Part shown: piece after piece, positions 25,970-34,866 of the stretch
How the letters are laid out: each line of letters begins with the position of its first letter
Position numbering within the stretch: position 1 is the stretch's first letter
Source: Miltoncostaea sp963703045
Lineage (GTDB): Bacteria; Actinomycetota; Thermoleophilia; Miltoncostaeales; Miltoncostaeaceae
Assembly: GCA_963703045.1 (NCBI GenBank)
Contig: OY969782.1
Span: forward strand, 1,612,001 to 1,676,000
Length of the DNA: 64,000 bases
Direction of reading: 5' to 3'
Position numbers and translations under genes: made by a program
The notes under the pieces: generated by a model
Database searches by the model: none
The model's input: only the letters and a program-made list of their open reading frames with translations
Told to the model about the DNA's origin: nothing

Positions 25970-27223
25970 TCAGCCGTGCCCGCGCATCGTCTCGGCGGAG
26001 GCGACGCGGGAGACCGCCACGCGGTAGGCGGCCTGGCGCAGGGAGCATCCGTCGGCCGCGGCGCGCGCCTCCACGGCCGAGGTGGCGAGGAGCAGCCGGC
26101 GGGTCAGCTCCTCGTCGACCTGCCGCCGCTCCCAGCGCACGTTCTGCAGGTTCTGCACCCACTCGAGGTAGCTCACGACGACCCCGCCGGCGTTGGCGAG
26201 GATGTCGGGGACCACCACGACCCCCCGCTCGGCGAGCACGGCGTCGGCTCCGGGGGTCAGCGGACCGTTGGCGCCCTCCACCACCATGCGGGCGCGCACG
26301 CGGTCGGCGTTGCCGCCGTGCAGCACTCCGCCGACGGCGGCGGGGACGAGGATCTCGCAGTCGACCGCCAGCAGGTCGTCGTTGCCGATGAGATCCAGCT
26401 CCATGCCGTCGTGTCCCGGGATGCCGGCGCGCGCCCGGCGCACCAGCTCGTCGACGTCGAGCCCGCGCGGGTTGTGCACCGCGCCGGCGACGTCGCTGAC
26501 GGCCACGACGCGGCAGCCGAGTCGCACGAGCGCGGCGGCCGCGTGGCTGCCCACGTTGCCGAACCCCTGCACCGCGACCCGGGCGCCGTCGAGGTCGAGC
26601 CCGATGCCCCGGGCGATCTCGCGGGCCACCACGGCCACGCCCTCGCCGGTCGCCTCGACGCGGCCCACGGTGCCGCCGAGCTCGACCGGCTTACCGGTCA
26701 CGATCGCCGGCGTGTGGCCGTGGAGGCGCCCGTACTCGTCCATCAGCCACGCCATCTCGGCCGGCCGGCTGCCCATGTCGGGCGCCATGATGTCGCGCAT
26801 CGGCCCGAGGACCTTGTCGAGCCGCCCCATCAGCGCCCGCGTGGCGCGCTGCAGCTCGGCGTTGGAGAGCCCCTTCGGCTCGAGGTCGATGCCGCCCTTC
26901 GCCCCGCCGAAGGGGAGGTCGACGAGGGCCGTCTTCCAGGTCATCGCCGCCGCCAGGGCGCGTACCCCGTCGAGGTCGACCTCCGGGTGGTAGCGCAGGC
27001 CTCCCTTGTAGGGGCCGCGCGCGCCGTTGTGCTGCACCCGGTGGGCCGTGAACACCTGCAGGCGCCCGTCGTCCATGCGCAGCGGCACCTGCACCGAGAT
27101 CTCGCGGTGGGGGCTCGCCAGGAGCATGCGGGTCTCGTCGTCGAGCGCGATCGCGTCGGCGGCCGCGTCATAGGCCGCCGTGACGGTCTCGAGCTCGGTG
27201 GCGTCGGGGACGACGATGCTCAT
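25970..27223 (-). CDS. Glutamate dehydrogenase (Glu/Leu/Phe/Val dehydrogenase family)
   Basis: 417 residues, with GPYKGGLRYHP, MTWKTALVDLPFGGAKGGI (catalytic Lys) and the Rossmann loop GFGNVGSHAA. It interconverts glutamate and 2-oxoglutarate with ammonia, linking carbon and nitrogen metabolism; the coenzyme cannot be told. ATG 27223 has GGAGGC upstream on the minus strand. It is divergent from ccdA. Confidence 0.92.
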   Translation of the reverse strand: MSIVVPDATELETVTAAYDAAADAIALDDETRMLLASPHREISVQVPLRMDDGRLQVFTAHRVQHNGARGPYKGGLRYHPEVDLDGVRALAAAMTWKTALVDLPFGGAKGGIDLEPKGLSNAELQRATRALMGRLDKVLGPMRDIMAPDMGSRPAEMAWLMDEYGRLHGHTPAIVTGKPVELGGTVGRVEATGEGVAVVAREIARGIGLDLDGARVAVQGFGNVGSHAAAALVRLGCRVVAVSDVAGAVHNPRGLDVDELVRRARAGIPGHDGMELDLIGNDDLLAVDCEILVPAAVGGVLHGGNADRVRARMVVEGANGPLTPGADAVLAERGVVVVPDILANAGGVVVSYLEWVQNLQNVRWERRQVDEELTRRLLLATSAVEARAAADGCSLRQAAYRVAVSRVASAETMRGHG

Positions 27224-27280
27224 GTCTGCCTCCGGGGGGCGTGGTTGCGCGATCCTGACAGACGCCGACCCGATCCCGGC

Positions 27281-27286
27281 TACGAT
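27281..27286 (+). promoter_or_regulatory. -10 element (TACGAT) of leaderless ccdA
   Basis: TACGAT ends 6 bases before the GTG at 27293. Confidence 0.5.
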
Positions 27287-27292
27287 CGCCAT

Positions 27293-28009
27293 GTGGGGGA
27301 CATCAGCATCCTCAGCTACCCGGTCGCCTTCGCCGCGGGGTTCGTCTCGTTCGCGTCGCCGTGCGTGCTCGCGGTCGTCCCGGGATACCTGACCTTCATC
27401 TCCGGCGTCTCGTTCGACGAGCTCGGCTCGCGCACCCGCGACGTGATGGTGCCGACGGCGGCGTTCGTGCTCGGGTTCTCGCTCATGTTCACCGCCTACG
27501 GCGCGGGAGCAGGGCTGATCGGCTACTCGCTGACCCAGAACCAGGAGGCCCTCAACCTGGTCGCCGGCATCCTGCTGATCGTCATGGGCGTCGCGATGGT
27601 CGCGCTGCCCCGGCTCGGGTTGATGCAGACCGAGCGGCGCATCGCATCGGCGCGGCGGCCGACCACCCTGGTGGGCGCGGGCCTGGTCGGTGCCGCGTTC
27701 GCGGTGGGGTGGACCCCCTGCATCGGTCCGATCCTCGCGAGCATCCTGAGCTACGCCGCGCCGACCGGCTCCCCCGGCCTCGGTGCCAGCCTGCTGTTCA
27801 CCTACTCGCTCGGCCTCGGCATCCCGTTCCTGCTGTCGGGCCTGTTCGTGACGCGGGCGATGGCCGCCTTCCGCTGGGTGCGCGACCGGTGGCGGGTGGT
27901 CAACGTGACGGCCGCCGGCGTGTTCATCCTGATCGGCGTGCTCGTCGCCACCGGCCGGTTCGAGATCATCACCCAGCGCCTGTCCGGAGTGGGGTTCACG
28001 GGCATTTGA
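27293..28009 (+). CDS. ccdA: Cytochrome c biogenesis protein CcdA
   Basis: 238 residues with six hydrophobic segments. The two redox cysteines are visible in FASPCVLAVVPGY (helix 1) and GWTPCIGPILASI (helix 4). It carries reducing equivalents from cytosolic thioredoxin outward for heme attachment to cytochrome c, such as the QcrC domain. GTG start; the stop overlaps the TTG of the epimerase gene (TTGA). Confidence 0.93.
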   Translation: MGDISILSYPVAFAAGFVSFASPCVLAVVPGYLTFISGVSFDELGSRTRDVMVPTAAFVLGFSLMFTAYGAGAGLIGYSLTQNQEALNLVAGILLIVMGVAMVALPRLGLMQTERRIASARRPTTLVGAGLVGAAFAVGWTPCIGPILASILSYAAPTGSPGLGASLLFTYSLGLGIPFLLSGLFVTRAMAAFRWVRDRWRVVNVTAAGVFILIGVLVATGRFEIITQRLSGVGFTGI

Positions 28010-29085
28010 GGGTCGTCTCGATCGTCGGCAACCGACCCCAGTTCGTCAAGGCCGCCCCGCTCTGCCGTGCCCTGCGCGCCCGCGTGGACGAGGTGCTGGT
28101 GCACAGCGGCCAGCACTACGACCCGGAGCTGGCCGACCTGATCTTCGACGAGCTCGGCATCCCCGCCCCGGACCATGCGCTCGGCGTGGGCCCGGGCAGC
28201 CCGCTGACCCAGCTCGCCGTCATGTGCGAGCGGCTCGAGCCGCTGCTGCGCGACGCGGCGCCCGACATGGTGCTCGTGTACGGCGACACCACGACCACGC
28301 TCGCGGGTGCCCTCGCGGCGGCCAAGCTCGACATCCCCCTCGGCCACGTCGAGGCCGGCCTGCGCTCGTTCGACCGCACCATGCCCGAGGAGCAGAACCG
28401 GGTGGTCACCGACCACCTCTCGTCGCTCCTGCTGTGCCCGACCGACACGGCGGTGGCCAACCTGGCGCGCGAGGGGATCACCGACGGCGTCCACCAGGTC
28501 GGCGACGTCATGCTGGACGCCAGCCGCATGTTCGCCCCGGTGGCGGCCGCGCGACCCGGCCCGGCCGCCCTCGGGCTCGCGGTCGGCGGCTACCTGCTGG
28601 TGACGATCCACCGCGCGGCGGCGACCGACACCCCCGCGGCCCTGCGGGCGATGGTCGACGTGCTGTGCGCCATCGACGAGCCCGCGGTCTTCCCCGTGCA
28701 CCCGCGCACGCGGCACAAGCTCGAGCAGGGCGGCCTGTGGGACGAGGTCGCCGCCCACCCCTCGCTGCGGGTGTCGCCGGCGGTCGGCTACCTCGACTTC
28801 ACCGCCCTGCTGATCGGGGCGCGGGCGGTGGTGACCGACTCGGGAGGGGTGCAGAAGGAGGCGTACTTCCACGGGGTGCCCTGCGTGACCCTGCGCGAGG
28901 GGACCGAATGGGTCGAGACCGTCGCCGGCGGGTTCAACCGGCTGACCGGGATGGACCCGGCGCGGGTCCGCGCGGCGCTGTCGGACCTCTCGATGCCGGC
29001 CGAGCGGCCCCCGTACTACGGCGACGGCCGGGCGGCCGAGCGGATCGCCGCCGCCATCGCCGGGCACGCCGACGGCGCCCTCTAG
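28006..29085 (+). CDS. UDP-GlcNAc 2-epimerase family (WecB/WbpI)
   Basis: 359 residues, non-hydrolysing UDP-sugar 2-epimerase: GNRPQFVKAAPL at the N terminus, GDTTTTLAGALAA, GHVEAGLRSFDRTMPEEQNR and DSGGVQKEAYFHGVPCV. It makes UDP-ManNAc-type sugars, or with the wbpA/B/D-like genes at 31.9-34.9 kb the 2,3-diacetamido form. TTG start inside the ccdA stop (TTGA). Confidence 0.92.
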   Translation: MRVVSIVGNRPQFVKAAPLCRALRARVDEVLVHSGQHYDPELADLIFDELGIPAPDHALGVGPGSPLTQLAVMCERLEPLLRDAAPDMVLVYGDTTTTLAGALAAAKLDIPLGHVEAGLRSFDRTMPEEQNRVVTDHLSSLLLCPTDTAVANLAREGITDGVHQVGDVMLDASRMFAPVAAARPGPAALGLAVGGYLLVTIHRAAATDTPAALRAMVDVLCAIDEPAVFPVHPRTRHKLEQGGLWDEVAAHPSLRVSPAVGYLDFTALLIGARAVVTDSGGVQKEAYFHGVPCVTLREGTEWVETVAGGFNRLTGMDPARVRAALSDLSMPAERPPYYGDGRAAERIAAAIAGHADGAL

Positions 29086-29212
29086 CCCGGCCGGGCCCGA
29101 CCCCGCCGATCCGACAGCCTCGATCTGGACCTTCGGGTAGCCCCCGGGGGGTGCCCACGCCCCGGGCGGCTGCGTAGAATCGCCCCGGACCTCCCGAGCG
29201 ACTGGTGATGCG

Positions 29213-31140
29213 GTGACCGAGACGACGCGCCCTCCGACGAGACGACTCCGCCGCCGCACGCGCGCGATGATCGTCGGCGCGGCATTGCTCAGCGCGGCGG
29301 CGCCGGCGTTCGCCGTCGAGAAGCCCGAGGGGCTGACCACGGGTGACGTGCGCAACCAGCCGTCGTGGACCTTCACCTGGAACGACGCGGCGCTCGGCGA
29401 GGGCGAGGAGCTCAACCAGTACATCGGCGGAGCCGTGGCGGAGGGCGAGGCGCCGCCGGCCACGCCGGTCGCCTCGGGCGTCGCGGTGACGGTCGCCGAG
29501 AACGCCCGCACCTTCTACGTCGCGGCCGAACTCAAGGACGGCACGATCGGGCCCTACGCCTCGCTGGCCGATCGCGCCCGACTACACGCCGCCGACCGGC
29601 ACCGCGACGCTGCAGGGCACCCCGGGCGTCGACGACTGGTACCGCTCCCTGCGGTTCCTGCTCACCTGCGCCGACGGGCCGTTGCCGGCCACCTGCCCGG
29701 ACGTGGACTGGAGCGAGGACGGCAGCTTCGCCCAGGGCGACCGCACGGCTCCGGCCACCGACGGCGCCGGCAACGTCGCCCGCATCGCCCTGCCGGCCTT
29801 CAGGTTCGACCGGACCGCCCCCAACCCGCCGGCCGGCCCGGCCGACCCGGCCGTGACCTACGGCCAGCCCCTGCAGCCGGGCAACAACGCGCTCGTGGCG
29901 AGGGAGCCGCGCGTTCACCTGGACCCGCGGGCTCGACGCGCTCTCGGGCGTGGCCCGGTACTCGCTGCAGTGGCGCCGCGCCGACGAGGACGCCTGGACC
30001 ACGATCGCCGAGGTCGGCGACCCGACGGTGGGCGACCCCACCGCGACCCGCGGGGCATCGGCGGACCCGCTGCCCGAGCGGGTCCCGCTCGAGTGGCGCG
30101 TGGTGACCTTCGACAAGGCCGGCAACTCCCGCGGCTCGGCCCGGCGCACCCTGACGATCGACTCGACGGTGCCGGCTCCGCCCACGATCACGGGCGGCCC
30201 CGGCGCGCCCACCCGCGTCTCGTCGCCGACGTTCTCGTGGACGGGCGCGGAGCAGACGTACCTCTGGGACGTGACCCCCGCCGGCGCGCAGAACCCGGTG
30301 CGCCGCGGCGGCGGTCCGGCCACCGAGGCGACGCCGCTGAACCTCCCGGACGGCGACTACACCTTCCGGGTCGTGCAGGTGACGCAAGCCGGCCGGGAGA
30401 GCGCCGAGGCGACCCGCTCCTTCAAGGTCGACACCACCCCGCCCGCACCGCCGGTGATCCTGGTGCGCCCGCCGTTCCCGGCCATCGCCGGTCCGGTGTT
30501 CACCTGGGAGACCGAGGCAGGCGCCTACTCGCGGTGGGCGGTGGTGGACGCCGCCGGCGCGGTCGTGATCCCGGCCACCGACACGCCGACCACGAGCGTG
30601 ACCCTGCCCGAGCTGCCCGACGGGCCGTACAGCTTCCAGCTGCAGCAGATCGACGCGGTGGGCAACGTGTCGCCCGCGACCGTCGAGCCCTTCACGATGC
30701 TGGCCCCGCTGGTGCCGGCGCCCGGGCCATCGGTCGGCAGCGCAGCCGTGGTGCTGCCGCGCCAGAACGCCCTGCGCCTCATGCCGAAGGCCGGGCGCAC
30801 GCTGCCCACCCGCGCGCCGGTGCTGCGCTGGAAGCGCGGGCCACGCGGCACGAAGCTCTACAACGTGCAGGTCTTCCGCGTGGTCTCCCGCCGCGGCACA
30901 TCGCCCAAGATCCGCAAGGTGCTGTCGGTGTTCCCGCGCGGTCTGCAGATGCGCGCGCCGCGGAAGAAGCTCGCGGCGGGCACCTGCTACGTCTGGCGCG
31001 TCTGGCCGTACACGGGCCGGGCCTTCACGCCCAAGCCGGTCGGCGTCAGCAACTTCTGCATCGCGAGCGCGAAGGTGATCAAGAAGACGCAGGCGAAGGC
31101 CCGCGCCCGCAAGCTGGCGATCGCCCGCGCCCGCAAGTGA
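29213..31140 (+). CDS. Secreted protein with Ig/FN3-like repeats, two frameshifts
   Basis: Reads as one protein of about 641 residues if one base is removed near 29570 and one near 29912. The start has an Arg-rich segment and a hydrophobic signal ending in FAVE. The body holds repeated beta-sandwich units with FTW (WTFTWNDA, FTWTRGLD, FSWTGAEQ, FTWETEAG) and an Asp-Thr/Ser-(V/T)-P linker (IDSTVPAPP, VDTTPPAPP), as in bacterial surface Ig-like proteins. The C-terminal 130 residues are basic with three regularly placed Trp. Function unknown. GTG start, with a TAGAAT -10 candidate at 29175-29180. Confidence 0.72.
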
Positions 31141-31153
31141 CCGGTTGAGCCCT

Positions 31154-31186
31154 CCCCTTCGACCTCAGACGCCGAGGTCGAAGGGG
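31154..31186. terminator. Perfect 13-bp hairpin between convergent genes
   Basis: CCCCTTCGACCTC (31154-31166) pairs fully with GAGGTCGAAGGGG (31174-31186). It starts 14 bp after one stop codon and overlaps the stop of the minus-strand gene, so it is a likely bidirectional terminator. Confidence 0.78.
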
Positions 31187-31776
31187 CCGGGCTCGTGCGC
31201 GCCCGCGCGCTCGGCGCCGGGGCGCGGCGTCTCGTAGACGTCGGAGGCCGCGAGGCGGGGCGAGAGCGCGTCGGGGCGGATCACCACGAACACGCGGGTG
31301 CCGCGCTCGCGCTCGGCCTGCTCCCAGCTGCGCGAGGCCACCCAGTCGACCGCGCCGAGCGAGCCGAGCGCACCGGCCAGCAGGCCCGCCATCAGACCGC
31401 CACCGCCGGTGAACCGGTCGAAGATGAGCAGGGCGATGATGCCCGTGAGGACGACGCCGGCGAGCCGGACGCGGCGCTCGCGCGAGCTGGCGAGCGTCTC
31501 GTGCACCGTCGCCCGCGGCGGGGGGACGGCCCGCGCGAGGCTGTCGCGGATCCTGCGGCGGCCGGCCGCCGTGGAGATGACGAGGGCGGGGATGGCGGCG
31601 GCCGCGGCGGCGAGCGCCGTGGCCCCCACGCGCACCGGCTCGCCGAGCAGCCAGGTGGACACCCAGAACGCCGCCACCACCAGCGCCGTCGCCACGCCGG
31701 CCTGACCACGCCAGCGGGTCTCGTCGGCGACCCGGACCAGGCGGGGCAGGCCGGCGAGCAGGCTGTCCGGCCTCAG
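31165..31776 (-). CDS. Membrane protein of unknown function, CTG start
   Basis: 203 residues with two hydrophobic pairs (about 30-75 and 108-145) and a soluble C terminus containing GTRVFVVIRPDALSPRL. No family recognised. The start appears to be CTG at 31776: it has an ideal AAAGGAG (31783-31789) 6 bases upstream, and no ATG, GTG or TTG is in frame near it. It shares a divergent promoter region with the WbpA-like gene. Confidence 0.68.
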   Translation of the reverse strand: MRPDSLLAGLPRLVRVADETRWRGQAGVATALVVAAFWVSTWLLGEPVRVGATALAAAAAAIPALVISTAAGRRRIRDSLARAVPPPRATVHETLASSRERRVRLAGVVLTGIIALLIFDRFTGGGGLMAGLLAGALGSLGAVDWVASRSWEQAERERGTRVFVVIRPDALSPRLAASDVYETPRPGAERAGAHEPGPFDLGV

Positions 31777-31809
31777 CGGCGGCTCCTTTCGATCGGGACG
31801 GCGAGTCCG

Positions 31810-31816
31810 TAGAGTA
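31810..31816. promoter_or_regulatory. Overlapping bidirectional -10 elements
   Basis: TAGAGT on the plus strand (31810-31815) and TACTCT on the minus strand (31816-31811) are the same bases read both ways. One could serve the WbpA-like gene and its short leader frame, the other the membrane protein gene starting at 31776. Confidence 0.45.
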
Positions 31817-31827
31817 GCCCGCTGGTG

Positions 31828-31878
31828 ATGCCACTCCTCCCGCACCGCGCGATCCCCGGATCGCACCCGCGCCCCTGA
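31828..31878 (+). CDS. Possible 16-codon leader peptide before the WbpA-like gene
   Basis: ATG 31828 (or GTG 31825) opens a 16-residue Pro-rich frame whose TGA overlaps the CTG proposed as start of the next gene (CTGA). A TAGAGT box lies 12 bases upstream. Translation ending here could restart at CTG, in the same way as other CTGA junctions in the window. Existence of the peptide is inferred only. Confidence 0.35.
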   Translation: MPLLPHRAIPGSHPRP

Positions 31879-33143
31879 GCGCCGTCGCTCCCCGGGTCGG
31901 GATCGTCGGCCTCGGCTATGTCGGCCTGCCCCTGGCCGCCACCTTCGCGGAGGCGGGCGTCGCGGTGCTCGGCCTCGACGCCATCGCCTCGAAGGTCGAG
32001 ACGATCAACTCGGGCGTGTCGTACATCGAGGACGTCCCCTCGTCGCGGCTCGCGCCGCTGGTGGAGCAGGGCCTGGTGCGGGCCACCACCTCGTGGGACG
32101 AGCTGCGGGCGGTCGAGGCCATCATCATCTGCCTGCCGACGCCGCTGACCGAGCATCGCGAGCCCGATCTGTCGGCGGTTCTCGGCGCCTGCGAGAGCCT
32201 GGCCCAGCGCCTGCGACCGGGGCACCTCGTGGTGCTCGAGAGCACGACCTACCCCGGCACCACCCGCGACGAGGTCGCCCCCGTACTGGAGCGCTCGGGT
32301 CTGCGGGCCGGGCGCGACTTCCACCTGGCGTTCTCGCCCGAGCGGGTCGACCCGGGCCGCACCGACTGGACGACGGCGACCACGCCGAAGGTCGTCGGCG
32401 GGCTCACGCCCGAGTGCACCAGCCGCGCGGTCGAGCTGTACGCCCTGGCGTGCACCACGATCGTGCCGGTGTCGGGGCCCGAGGTCGCCGAGCTCACGAA
32501 GCTGCTCGAGAACATCTTCCGCAGCGTCAACATCGCCCTCGTCAACGAGCTGGCGATGCTCTGCGACCGCATGGGCATCGACGTCTGGGACGTCATCGAC
32601 GCCGCGGCGACCAAGCCCTTCGGGTACATGCCGTTCCGCCCCGGCCCGGGCCTCGGCGGCCACTGCATCCCGATCGACCCCTTCTACCTCACGTGGAAGG
32701 CGCGCGAGTTCGACCTGCACACCGAGTTCATCGAGCTCGCCGGCAAGATCAACTCGCAGATGCCGCAGTTCTGCGTCGCCAAGATCGCGCGGGCGCTCAA
32801 CAGCCGGCGCACGGCCCTCAACGGCAGCCGGGTGCTGCTGGTGGGCGTCTCGTACAAGGCCGACGTGAACGACACGCGCGAGAGCCCGTCGCTGCGCATC
32901 ATCGAGCTGCTGCGGGCCGACGGGGCCGACGTGGTCTACCACGACCCGCACGTGCCGGAGCTCGCCAAGCAGGGCATGCGCAGCGTGCCGCTCGATGCGG
33001 AGGCCCTGCGCCGGAGCGACGTGACCGTGGTCGTGACGGCGCACTCGGGGGTCGACTGGGCCATGGTCGCCCGGGAGGCACCGCTGGTGGTCGACCTGCG
33101 CAACGTGGTCCCGGAGACCGACGGGAAGGTCTGGCGCCTGTGA
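31875..33143 (+). CDS. UDP-N-acetylglucosamine 6-dehydrogenase-like (WbpA/WecC family)
   Basis: 422 residues, UDP-sugar dehydrogenase with the NAD motif VGIVGLGYVGLPLA, SPERVDPG and the catalytic Cys in GPGLGGHCIPIDPFYLTW, the form seen in UDP-GlcNAc/ManNAc 6-dehydrogenases. It oxidises C6 to a uronic acid. The start must be non-canonical: an in-frame stop is at 31815, and the first ATG/GTG/TTG after it (GTG 31965) is downstream of the Rossmann motif. CTG 31875 overlaps the stop of a short leader frame. Followed by wbpB- and wbpD-like genes with 4-bp overlaps. Confidence 0.9.
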   Translation: MSAVAPRVGIVGLGYVGLPLAATFAEAGVAVLGLDAIASKVETINSGVSYIEDVPSSRLAPLVEQGLVRATTSWDELRAVEAIIICLPTPLTEHREPDLSAVLGACESLAQRLRPGHLVVLESTTYPGTTRDEVAPVLERSGLRAGRDFHLAFSPERVDPGRTDWTTATTPKVVGGLTPECTSRAVELYALACTTIVPVSGPEVAELTKLLENIFRSVNIALVNELAMLCDRMGIDVWDVIDAAATKPFGYMPFRPGPGLGGHCIPIDPFYLTWKAREFDLHTEFIELAGKINSQMPQFCVAKIARALNSRRTALNGSRVLLVGVSYKADVNDTRESPSLRIIELLRADGADVVYHDPHVPELAKQGMRSVPLDAEALRRSDVTVVVTAHSGVDWAMVAREAPLVVDLRNVVPETDGKVWRL

Positions 33144-34171
33144 GCGGACGGCCGGTCAGCATCGGCGTGGTGGGGATGAACTACTGGGGCCCCAATCTCG
33201 CCCGCAACTTCGACCGGCTCGAGGGCTGCCGCCTGGCGTGGGTGTGCGACCGCGACCCGGCCGTGCTCGACCGCCACCGCCCCGCCTACCCGACGAGCTC
33301 GTTCACGACCGAGCTCGGCGACCTGCTGGGCGACGCCGATCTCGACGCCGTCGTCATCGCCACGCCGGTGCCGACGCACGCCCCGCTGGCGCGGCAGGTG
33401 CTCGAGGCCGGCAAGGACGTCTTCGTCGAGAAGCCGCTCGCGCTGACCGGGCGCGACGCCAACGACCTCGCCGCGCTGGCCGAGGCGTCGGGGCGGGTGC
33501 TCATGGTGGATCACCTGCTCGTCTACCACCCCGCCGTCCAGAAGCTGAAGGACCTCGTCGAGGACGGCACGCTCGGGCGGGTCTTCTACCTCTACGGCAA
33601 CCGCCAGAACCTCGGCATCGTGCGGGCCGACGAGAACGCCCTCTGGAGCCTCGGCCCCCACGACATCTCGGTGATGCTGCACCTGGTGGGCGAGCGCCCG
33701 TCCGAGGTCTCCGCCACCGGCGAGAGCTACCTGCAGCCGGGCGTCGAGGACGTCGTGTTCGGACGCATCCGGTTCCCCTCGGGCATCATCGGGCACCTGC
33801 ACCTCAGCTGGCTCGACCCGCACAAGATGCGCAAGATGACGGTGATCGGCTCCGAGCGGATGGTGGTGTTCGACGACATGGAGACCGAGCGCAAGGTGAC
33901 GGTCTACGACAAGGGCCCGATCCCGCGCACCGAGACCTACGGCGAGTACATCCAGGTGCGCTCGGGGGACATCCACATCCCGAAGATCCCCGCGGCCGAG
34001 CCGCTGCGGATCGTCTGCGAGCGCTTCGTGCGCGCGGTGGTCGACCGCGGCCCGACCCCCTCGGACGGCGCCGCCGGCGCGGCGGTGGTGGAGGTGCTGG
34101 AGGCCATGAGCCAGTCGCTGGCCGAGTCCGGGCGCCCGGTCGCCCTGTCCCCGAGAGGAGCGATCGCGTGA
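33140..34171 (+). CDS. Gfo/Idh/MocA oxidoreductase (WbpB-like)
   Basis: 343 residues. Rossmann start GVVGMNYWGPNLARNF, the EKPLALT motif (catalytic Lys region near residue 98) and SLGPHDISVMLHLVG. Relatives such as WbpB oxidise C3 of UDP-GlcNAcA, giving the keto sugar for 3-amination. Its position between wbpA- and wbpD-like genes supports that role. GTG start in a GTGA overlap. Confidence 0.88.
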   Translation: MSGRPVSIGVVGMNYWGPNLARNFDRLEGCRLAWVCDRDPAVLDRHRPAYPTSSFTTELGDLLGDADLDAVVIATPVPTHAPLARQVLEAGKDVFVEKPLALTGRDANDLAALAEASGRVLMVDHLLVYHPAVQKLKDLVEDGTLGRVFYLYGNRQNLGIVRADENALWSLGPHDISVMLHLVGERPSEVSATGESYLQPGVEDVVFGRIRFPSGIIGHLHLSWLDPHKMRKMTVIGSERMVVFDDMETERKVTVYDKGPIPRTETYGEYIQVRSGDIHIPKIPAAEPLRIVCERFVRAVVDRGPTPSDGAAGAAVVEVLEAMSQSLAESGRPVALSPRGAIA

Positions 34172-34866
34172 GCCGCGAGAACCTGGTGATCGGCGAGGAC
34201 GTGACGATCGGCGACGACGTCGAGATCGGCGCCAACGTGGTCATCCACGACGGCACCCGGATCGGCGACGGCTGCGTCATCCAGGACAACGTCGTGCTCG
34301 GCAAGCAGCCGAAGCTCTCGTCGCGCTCCACGAGCAAGAAGACCTCGGCCCTGGCCCCGCTCGAGCTCGGCGCCGGCGCGGCCGTGTGCAGCGGCGCGCT
34401 CGTCTACGCCGGCACCGTCATCGGGCCGAAGGCGATCATCGGCGACCTCGCGACGGTGCGCGAGCGCTGCGTGCTCGGAGAGGGCGTGGTGGTCGGGCGC
34501 GGGGTCTGCATCGAGAACGACGTGCCGATCGGCGCCTGGACCAAGATCCAGAGCAACTCGTACATCACCGCGTACTCCGAGCTCGAGGACCACGTGTTCA
34601 TCGCGCCATGCGTGACGACCACGAACGACAACTTCATGGGGCGCACCGACGCCCGCCACGCCCTCATCAAGGGCGCGATCATCCGCCGCGGCGCCCGGGT
34701 CGGCGGCGGCGTCGTCATCCTCCCCGGCATCGAGATCGGCGCCGAGGCGTTCGTCGCCGCCGGCGCCCTCGTCACGCGGGACGTCCCCCCCGGCAAGCTC
34801 GTGGCCGGCCTGCCCGCGCAGGTCTGGCGCGACGTACCGCCGGAGGAGATGGTCGAGCAGGCGTGA
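34168..34866 (+). CDS. Left-handed beta-helix N-acetyltransferase (WbpD-like)
   Basis: 232 residues made of hexapeptide repeats (VTIGDDVEIGANVVIHDGTRIGDG and further turns), with NSYITAYSELEDHVFIAPCV and NDNFMGR typical of the WbpD/WlbB group that acetylates UDP-3-amino sugars. With the two preceding genes and the epimerase at 28006 it would make UDP-2,3-diacetamido-uronic acids. The 3-aminotransferase (WbpE) is not in the window. GTG start, GTGA overlap. Confidence 0.88.
   Translation: MSRENLVIGEDVTIGDDVEIGANVVIHDGTRIGDGCVIQDNVVLGKQPKLSSRSTSKKTSALAPLELGAGAAVCSGALVYAGTVIGPKAIIGDLATVRERCVLGEGVVVGRGVCIENDVPIGAWTKIQSNSYITAYSELEDHVFIAPCVTTTNDNFMGRTDARHALIKGAIIRRGARVGGGVVILPGIEIGAEAFVAAGALVTRDVPPGKLVAGLPAQVWRDVPPEEMVEQA

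Noticed and set aside
15411..31140. Programmed +1 ribosomal frameshifting
   Set aside because: The ten sites share no slippery codon or stop context, and four shifts in one housekeeping gene would be unreasonable.
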